This document shows, piece by piece, positions 59,456 to 64,000 of a DNA stretch of 64,000 bases. Numbering within the stretch: position 1 is the first letter of the stretch; each line of letters opens with the position of its first letter. Origin of the DNA: an uncultured Oscillospiraceae bacterium (GTDB lineage: Bacteria > Bacillota > Clostridia > Oscillospirales > Oscillospiraceae); assembly GCA_934597345.1 (NCBI GenBank), contig CAKTRJ010000002.1:45909-109908 (forward strand). Reading direction: 5' to 3'. Under the pieces are notes generated by a model that had not been told where the DNA came from, made no database searches, and worked only from the letters and a program-made list of their open reading frames with translations. The translations under genes were made by a program, and so were the position numbers.

Positions 59456-59490
59456 TCGCCGCCCGTTTATCACGGGCGGCGGTTCTTTCT
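59456..59490 (+). terminator. Terminator of the carbon-starvation gene
   Basis: CGCCGCCCGT pairs with ACGGGCGGCG around a short loop, followed by TTCTTTCTC. Confidence 0.8.
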
Positions 59491-59507
59491 CTACTCCTTT
59501 TCATATG

Positions 59508-59541
59508 CAGGAAAGCCTCCGCCGCAGCGGAGGCTTTCCTG
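59508..59541. terminator. Second hairpin, abutting the convergent gene's stop codon
   Basis: CAGGAAAGCCTCCGC pairs perfectly with GCGGAGGCTTTCCTG around CGCA. On the plus strand TTATTTTTC follows, so it can back up the preceding terminator. Confidence 0.75.
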
Positions 59542-59739
59542 TTATTTTTCTTTATAGTAGAGGCGGCAGTGGCAGTACCCTTCAAAAGTTGGGTCTGCGA
59601 TCTGATCCCGGAACTCCTGACACATGCAGATGTTCTCTGGTGTCCGCTGCAAGCGGCAGGGACAATAGCCGTCCTTGCGCCGCAGCCCTTCCCTCACCGT
59701 CTCCACGATCTTCGGATCGTCATTGAAGCGGATCTTCAT
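59542..59739 (-). CDS. Ferredoxin-thioredoxin reductase catalytic-subunit-like protein
   Basis: 65 residues from ATG 59739 (AGGAGAACGCT upstream). Cys positions follow the FTR beta pattern: CPCR near 29, CMC near 43 and CHC near 60, which together bind a [4Fe-4S] cluster next to a redox disulfide. The protein is shorter than plant FTR beta and has no thioredoxin or rubredoxin fusion. In anaerobes such proteins may move electrons from ferredoxin to a thiol partner. No partner is adjacent; the neighbours are kinases. Confidence 0.8.
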   Translation of the reverse strand: MKIRFNDDPKIVETVREGLRRKDGYCPCRLQRTPENICMCQEFRDQIADPTFEGYCHCRLYYKEK

Positions 59740-59765
59740 AGCGTTCTCCTTTGTACGCGGCTGCC

Positions 59766-60380
59766 TTACTCGGCGGCGAACCAATCCTTGCAGAACTGCG
59801 CCAGCGCAGGGACCATCTGCTTGATCTCCCGGTGGGTGGTGTTGATGCACAGGTGGTAAGCTTCCTTGGTGCCCCACTTGGTGTCGGCGTACATCAGGTG
59901 GTTCTGGGCGCGCTCCTTGTCAATGCGGCGGATGGCCTTCTCCATCTCGGGGCGGGTCAGATGCTCGCCCTCCGGGGCGCGCTTCATGCAGCGCTCCACC
60001 TTGGCGTCCATTTCCGCGTAGACAAACAGGTTCAGCGGATGGTAGTCCTTCAGGATCACATCGGCACAGCGGCCCACGATAACGCAGTCCCCCTGCTGGG
60101 CGAACTTCTCCAGCAGCTGCCGCTGGGCCACCGCCACGCGGATGGGCTGATCCATCACGGTAACGGGCATCATGGCCAGACGGTGGCCGATGGTCATGGG
60201 GTAAGCCGCCTCGATGCACTTCTCCCCTACGTTGGCCACATAGTCGGCGTTCAGGCCGTTCTCCTTGGCGATCATCTCGATGATCTGATGGTCGTAGCAG
60301 GGGATGTGCATGGCCTCCGCCAAGCGCTTGCCCAGCTCACGGCCGCCGCTGCCAAATTCACGGCTGATGGTAATGATCAT
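59766..60380 (-). CDS. Cytidylate-kinase-like protein
   Basis: 204 residues from ATG 60380 (AAAGGAG seven bases upstream; GTG 60389 is the alternative). The P-loop variant IITISREFGSGGRELGKRLAEAM is typical of cytidylate kinase-like family proteins, which differ from housekeeping Cmk. Other marks are CVIVGRCADVILKD and the Arg-rich lid RIDKERAQNHLMYADTKWGTKEAYHLCINT. The phosphate acceptor is not known for this family. It lies 16-26 bases from genes on both sides in the same direction. Confidence 0.88.
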   Translation of the reverse strand: MIITISREFGSGGRELGKRLAEAMHIPCYDHQIIEMIAKENGLNADYVANVGEKCIEAAYPMTIGHRLAMMPVTVMDQPIRVAVAQRQLLEKFAQQGDCVIVGRCADVILKDYHPLNLFVYAEMDAKVERCMKRAPEGEHLTRPEMEKAIRRIDKERAQNHLMYADTKWGTKEAYHLCINTTHREIKQMVPALAQFCKDWFAAE

Positions 60381-60405
60381 TGCTGTCACTCCTTTAGAAT
60401 TGTGA

Positions 60406-61332
60406 TCAATATTCGTAGCAGCTGCCGCCTACGAACTCACGCACCAGTGAGTTATGGGGTACATAGGGGCAGTGCAGCGGCGGTACGCCGCGAACCACCT
60501 TCATCAGGTCGGTCAGGCCGTGATCCTCCAGGAATTCCGGCGTCATCTCCTCCCGGAAGCAGGGGATCTCGTTCAGGTACTTGCTCAGAATACACGGCTC
60601 GTAGTCGTGGAAGGTGTCGATATGAATGGCGGCGTTGTCCTTGTAGGGCTGGATATAATTGATCTCGCCCCGGTCAACGCTCTGCGCCCGCTCCACCGTT
60701 TCGGCGATGCTGTGGCCGCGGGTGTTGTAGTCGCGGATCATGCGGCGGGCCACACGCAGCTGCTCCGGCCGGACGATCCTGTCGTCATTGGTGATGATAC
60801 GGGTGCGGGGCGCCACATACACGCCGTTGGCCACGCCGCGGATCTTATCGAAGATCAGCGGGTTGAGCATGTGGATGCCCTCGGCGATGATGACGGCATC
60901 GGTATAGCCCTGCATCTTGGTATAGCCGCCGGTGGTGCCGTTTTTGAAGTCGTACCAGGGGATGTCCACCTCTTTGCCGTCCATCAGCTGGCTGATGCAG
61001 CCGATCAGACTGTCCACGTCCACGCAATAGGGGGATTCCCAGTCCGTCAGCTCAGGAGGACGGCGGTCCAGCGGCAGGAAGAAATTATCCATATGGATCA
61101 CGCAGACCTTTACGCCAAGGTTCTTCAGATAGTCCTCCAGCCGCAGGGCGGTGGTGGTCTTTCCGGAGCCGGAAGGGCCTGTCAGCGCCACCACAGGGCG
61201 CTCCTGACGGGAGGACAGGATCGAGGCCGCCGCCGCGCTGATCTTATCGTGAAAGACCTCCTCGCAGCGCAGGACGAACTGCGTCTCATTCCGCATGGCG
61301 CTGTTGATGTTTTCCAGGTCGATAACTCGCAT
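60406..61332 (-). CDS. Uridine kinase-like nucleoside kinase (PRK/URK family)
   Basis: 308 residues from ATG 61332 (AAAGGAGCACGCTC upstream). Walker A VALTGPSGSGKTTTALRLEDYL is near residue 55; VIHMDNFFLP and IIAEGIHML are the metal and nucleoside blocks. The arrangement RIITNDDRIVRPEQLRVARRMIRDY matches the long uridine-kinase-like family rather than udk itself, which is near 210 residues. It may phosphorylate a nucleoside or another small alcohol. Followed by the cytidylate-kinase-like and FTR-like genes. Confidence 0.85.
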   Translation of the reverse strand: MRVIDLENINSAMRNETQFVLRCEEVFHDKISAAAASILSSRQERPVVALTGPSGSGKTTTALRLEDYLKNLGVKVCVIHMDNFFLPLDRRPPELTDWESPYCVDVDSLIGCISQLMDGKEVDIPWYDFKNGTTGGYTKMQGYTDAVIIAEGIHMLNPLIFDKIRGVANGVYVAPRTRIITNDDRIVRPEQLRVARRMIRDYNTRGHSIAETVERAQSVDRGEINYIQPYKDNAAIHIDTFHDYEPCILSKYLNEIPCFREEMTPEFLEDHGLTDLMKVVRGVPPLHCPYVPHNSLVREFVGGSCYEY

Positions 61333-61440
61333 TGAGCGTGCTCCTTTCTCATGCTGATAATGAAACAGTATACCACATTTTTCCGTACCGTGCAAGGAAA
61401 AATGACCAAGGGCAGTATTCGTACCGGGACCGCACCTTAT

Positions 61441-61467
61441 GCAAAAAGGCGGCCAAGGGCCGCCTTT
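61441..61467 (-). terminator. Terminator of xerD
   Basis: AAAGGCGGCC pairs with GGCCGCCTTT around AAG; on the minus strand TTTTTGC follows. Confidence 0.8.
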
Positions 61468-61477
61468 CGGTACTTGC

Positions 61478-62362
61478 TTACGCTCTGGGGTGCGCCTTGT
61501 TGTAAACGTCCTTCAACTGCTTCTGGATCACATGGGTGTATATCTGGGTGGAGGAAATATCCGCATGTCCCAGCATCTCCTGAATGGAACGCAGGTCGGC
61601 ACCGTTCTCCAGCAGATGTACCGCGAAGCTGTGGCGCAGGGTGTGGGGCGTGATATCCTTGCTGATCTCCGCCTTCTCCTGATAGTACTTGATGATCTTC
61701 CAGAAGCCCTGGCGGCTCATGCGGTCGCCGTTCATGTTGACGAACAGTGCCGGTTCATTCTCATCTGAAATGATGCGGGGACGGATATTTTCCATATAAT
61801 CCCGCAGCGCCTTGACAGCCGCAGCGTACAGCGGTATGATGCGCTCCTTGCCGTGGCTGGTGCAGCGGATGAATCCCACCGTCAGGTTCACATCCGATAC
61901 GTTCAGGCCGATCAGCTCTGAGACGCGAATGCCGGTGGCGTACAGCAGCTCCAGCATAGCATGATCCCGGAAGCCCTTTTCGTCCACGCATTTGGGCTGC
62001 TCCAGAAACAGCTCGACCTCCTTGCTGGTCAGGATCTCCGGATATTTTCGCTCTACCTTCGCGGCGGTCACCGCTTTGGCCGGATTTGTTTTCACCAGAC
62101 CAGTCTGCAGCAGGTAGTTATAGAAGGAACGGATCGAGGCGGTGGAGCGGGTAATAGTGGCAGGTGATTTTCCTTTACTGCTCATGTATTGCAGGTAATT
62201 ACCGACATTTTCCTTCTTGACCTTTTTCAGATCGGCAACACCCTCGCTCAAAAGCCAGCTTTGGAACTGGTTCAGATCCCGGGCATAGGAGTTCAGCGTA
62301 TTGGTCTGGGCATGCTTCTCCTCGGTCAGATAGCGGCAATAGTCCGCAATATGATCTGCCAT
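61478..62362 (-). CDS. xerD: Site-specific tyrosine recombinase XerD
   Basis: 294 residues, the normal Xer length. SAM-like N-terminal domain (about 1-85) with HAQTNTLNSYARDLNQFQSWLL. Catalytic residues are R in ATGIRVSELIGLN, K in SHGKERIIPL, H-x-x-R in TPHTLRHSFAVHLLENGAD, H in LGHADISSTQIYTHV, and the Tyr nucleophile in that block. It resolves chromosome dimers at dif with XerC. GGAGGAAGCGTAT precedes ATG. It borders an IS110-type element. Confidence 0.95.
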   Translation of the reverse strand: MADHIADYCRYLTEEKHAQTNTLNSYARDLNQFQSWLLSEGVADLKKVKKENVGNYLQYMSSKGKSPATITRSTASIRSFYNYLLQTGLVKTNPAKAVTAAKVERKYPEILTSKEVELFLEQPKCVDEKGFRDHAMLELLYATGIRVSELIGLNVSDVNLTVGFIRCTSHGKERIIPLYAAAVKALRDYMENIRPRIISDENEPALFVNMNGDRMSRQGFWKIIKYYQEKAEISKDITPHTLRHSFAVHLLENGADLRSIQEMLGHADISSTQIYTHVIQKQLKDVYNKAHPRA

Positions 62363-62399
62363 ATACGCTTCCTCCTACAATAATAATTACGGTTTAAGG

Positions 62400-62641
62400 C
62401 GCGGCAGCCAGCCGCGTCTTTTTCCATCTCAAAGCCGAAGCTGTTAGAATGGGAGAGCAAATGGCCTGACAAATGTTTCCTTGGGCTTGCACGCCCGCAG
62501 AGGAGTCCGTCAGCCGCCTCTCTCGTTCGCAGCATTCGATTTGCGCAGGTAGAGCCACCTTGTGCGCTCGTGTCACTCAGGAGATTGAACAGGCAATGGG
62601 AAAAGGGCGGAAAGTCATATCCAATCACAAGGAGGAACAAA
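62400..62641 (+). ncRNA. Candidate bridge RNA of the IS110 element
   Basis: IS110-group elements encode a bridge RNA upstream of the transposase. Visible structure: GCGCGGC/GCCGCG-type hairpin near 62399-62417, GGGC/GCCC hairpin near 62481-62496, and AGAGG/CCTCT enclosing a 13-base loop near 62498-62521. A T-rich run is absent before the transposase ribosome site. Limits are unknown. Confidence 0.35.
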
Positions 62642-63868
62642 ATGAACGCAGTAGGGATCGATGTTTCCAAAGGGAAAAGCATGGTGGCTGCCCTGCGGCC
62701 AATGGGTGAAGTGGCGCTGCTGCCACAGGAATTTCTCCATACCGAAGTCGGTCTGGAGCAGATGGCCTGCGCCATCATTGCGCTGGGGGAAAATACCCGC
62801 GTCGTCATGGAGGCCACTGGGCGTTACCATGAACCGGTAGCCGCAGCGCTGCACGAGTACGGTATCTATGTCTGCGTCCTGAATCCACTGTTCATCAAGC
62901 AGAGCGGAGGCGGATCCATCCGCAAGGTCAAAACCGACAAAGCAGATGCCATGAAAATCGCCAAATACGGCCTTGACAACTGGGTGGATCTGCGGGAATA
63001 TACTCCTATGGACACTGTAAGACAACAATTGAAGCTGTGCAGCCGCCAGTACAACCTCTACATGAAAACGGTGGTGTCGCTGCAAAACAATCTTATTTCA
63101 TTGACCGACAAGACCTTTCCCGGCGTGAACGAGATGTTCTCCAGCCCGGAACGCACTGACGGCCACCAGAAATGGGTGGACTTTGTCATGACCTTCTGGC
63201 ATTGCGACTGCATTTGCCGCGTCAGTGAGAAAGCGTTTACCGAGCGTTACCGAAAGTGGTGCAAGCGCAAAGGCTACCATTTCAGCGCGGAAAAAGCACT
63301 GGATGCCTATGCCGGGAGCTGTGGTCATTTCACCACGCTGCCGAAGAATGACAATACTAAACTACTTATTACCACAGCGGCACAACAGCTTTTAGCAAGC
63401 AAAACAACGCTGGCCGCACTGCGCGCCGAGATGTCACGCCTTGCGAAGCAATTGCCGGAGTACGATACCGTGCATGCCATGTACGGCGTTGGCGAAACCA
63501 CTGCCGCGCAGCTTATAGCTGAGATTGGGGATGTGCGCCGTTTTCCGCGCCGCAGCTCCATTGTGGGATTTTCGGGTGTCGATCCGGCTGTAAACCAATC
63601 CGGCAAGCATGAGGCACAAAGCACGCCTACGACCAAACGCGGCTCCCCGCATCTGCGGAAAACGCTGTACCAAATCGCCTGTACTTACCTGAGAAAAGCC
63701 CCGGCAGATGAGCCGGTGTACCTGTTCCTTGATAAGAAACGCAGCGAGGGCAAACCGTACTTCGTCTACATGACTGCCGCACAGAACAAGTTTCTGCGCA
63801 TCTACTACGCCCGCGTGAAAGAATGCCTTGAGGCTTTCGATGCGCGGCAGGCTATCCCGCAGGACTAA
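62642..63868 (+). CDS. IS110-family transposase
   Basis: 408 residues from ATG 62642 (AAGGAGGAACAAA upstream). The N-terminal DEDD RuvC-like domain has GIDVSKGKSMVAAL (Asp), VVMEATGRYHEP (Glu) and VKTDKADAMKIAKY (Asp pair near 100-105). A coiled segment follows, then the Transposase_20 domain with VGETTAAQLIAEIGDVRRFPRRSSIVGFSGVDPAVNQSGKHE containing the conserved Ser. Members insert circular DNA by a guide-RNA-directed mechanism. The gene is full length, so the element may be active. Confidence 0.94.
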   Translation: MNAVGIDVSKGKSMVAALRPMGEVALLPQEFLHTEVGLEQMACAIIALGENTRVVMEATGRYHEPVAAALHEYGIYVCVLNPLFIKQSGGGSIRKVKTDKADAMKIAKYGLDNWVDLREYTPMDTVRQQLKLCSRQYNLYMKTVVSLQNNLISLTDKTFPGVNEMFSSPERTDGHQKWVDFVMTFWHCDCICRVSEKAFTERYRKWCKRKGYHFSAEKALDAYAGSCGHFTTLPKNDNTKLLITTAAQQLLASKTTLAALRAEMSRLAKQLPEYDTVHAMYGVGETTAAQLIAEIGDVRRFPRRSSIVGFSGVDPAVNQSGKHEAQSTPTTKRGSPHLRKTLYQIACTYLRKAPADEPVYLFLDKKRSEGKPYFVYMTAAQNKFLRIYYARVKECLEAFDARQAIPQD

Positions 63869-64000
63869 TTTGATTAGTAACTTCATCCCGGCTGGCGATC
63901 TAATTTTTCTCCAGCCTGTTTTGTTATACCCTCTTTCAGTCTCGCAAATTTTACGGGACTTTTCTCATTTCAGCTATTGACTTTTGTTTGCAGGACTCCT

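Larger units (their letters stand above)
62395..64000 (+). mobile_element. IS110-family element (right end may lie beyond the window)
   Basis: Contains the transposase at 62642-63868 and about 240 non-coding bases before it. IS110 elements have no terminal inverted repeats and make no usual target duplication, so the ends cannot be fixed by eye; the left limit is set just after the xerD promoter region as an estimate. Bases 63869-64000 hold no gene. Confidence 0.55.

Overview
The window is a stretch of chromosome from a GC-rich, strictly anaerobic, endospore-forming member of the Clostridia, most like the Oscillospiraceae. This is inferred from sporulation genes (spoVM, sipL, spoIVA, a spoIVFA/spoIVFB-like pair), oxygen-sensitive 2-hydroxyacyl-CoA dehydratase genes, a split transketolase, a PPi-type phosphofructokinase, phosphate butyryltransferase and strong AGGAGG ribosome sites. 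Several starts are TTG. No ribosomal RNA, CRISPR array or prophage is visible.

Layout. 1-6806: a leftward operon for a 2-hydroxyacyl-CoA dehydratase (CooC/MinD-type ATPase, two dehydratase subunits, truncated activator), divergent from an Old Yellow Enzyme/enoate-reductase-type flavoenzyme. Together they suggest reductive fermentation of an amino or hydroxy acid. 6807-8958: a hairpin-rich spacer, then a 50-residue membrane protein, spoVM and sipL. 9081-17651: a solute ABC importer followed by two Gfo/Idh/MocA dehydrogenases, two sugar-isomerase-like TIM barrels and an arylamine N-acetyltransferase, with no glycosidase, kinase or aldolase. 17650-19360: a choloylglycine-hydrolase-like enzyme, tRNA-Pro(CGG) and a small AT-rich orphan gene.

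19446-34270 is mostly conserved housekeeping: SpoIVF-like peptidases, a radical-SAM pair, rplS, rbgA, rnhB, yraN, a dipeptidase, a phosphoesterase, then tig-clpP-clpX-lon-engB for protein quality control. 34253-44099 is a molybdenum-hydroxylase region: two enzymes, a MobA/MocA-like nucleotidyltransferase, and LysR and TetR regulators with an EamA exporter. 44276-51471 holds spoIVA, coaX and central carbon genes (PPi-PFK and class II aldolase, divergent across a 45-nt palindrome, and the split transketolase).

51636-62362 is mixed: a small amidase-like protein, a XerC-like recombinase, an AAA ATPase gene flanked by 18-bp direct repeats, phosphate butyryltransferase, a rhomboid protease, a CstA carbon-starvation transporter with a cre-like site, a ferredoxin-thioredoxin-reductase-like protein, two nucleotide/nucleoside kinase-like proteins and XerD. 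The window ends in an IS110-type element whose upstream non-coding region is a candidate bridge-RNA locus.

The most interesting signals are the spoVM-sipL locus with its unannotated 50-residue partner, the symmetrical promoter palindrome between pfk and fba, the oxidative glycoside-type operon, the repeat-flanked ATPase beside a recombinase, and the possible IS110 guide RNA.
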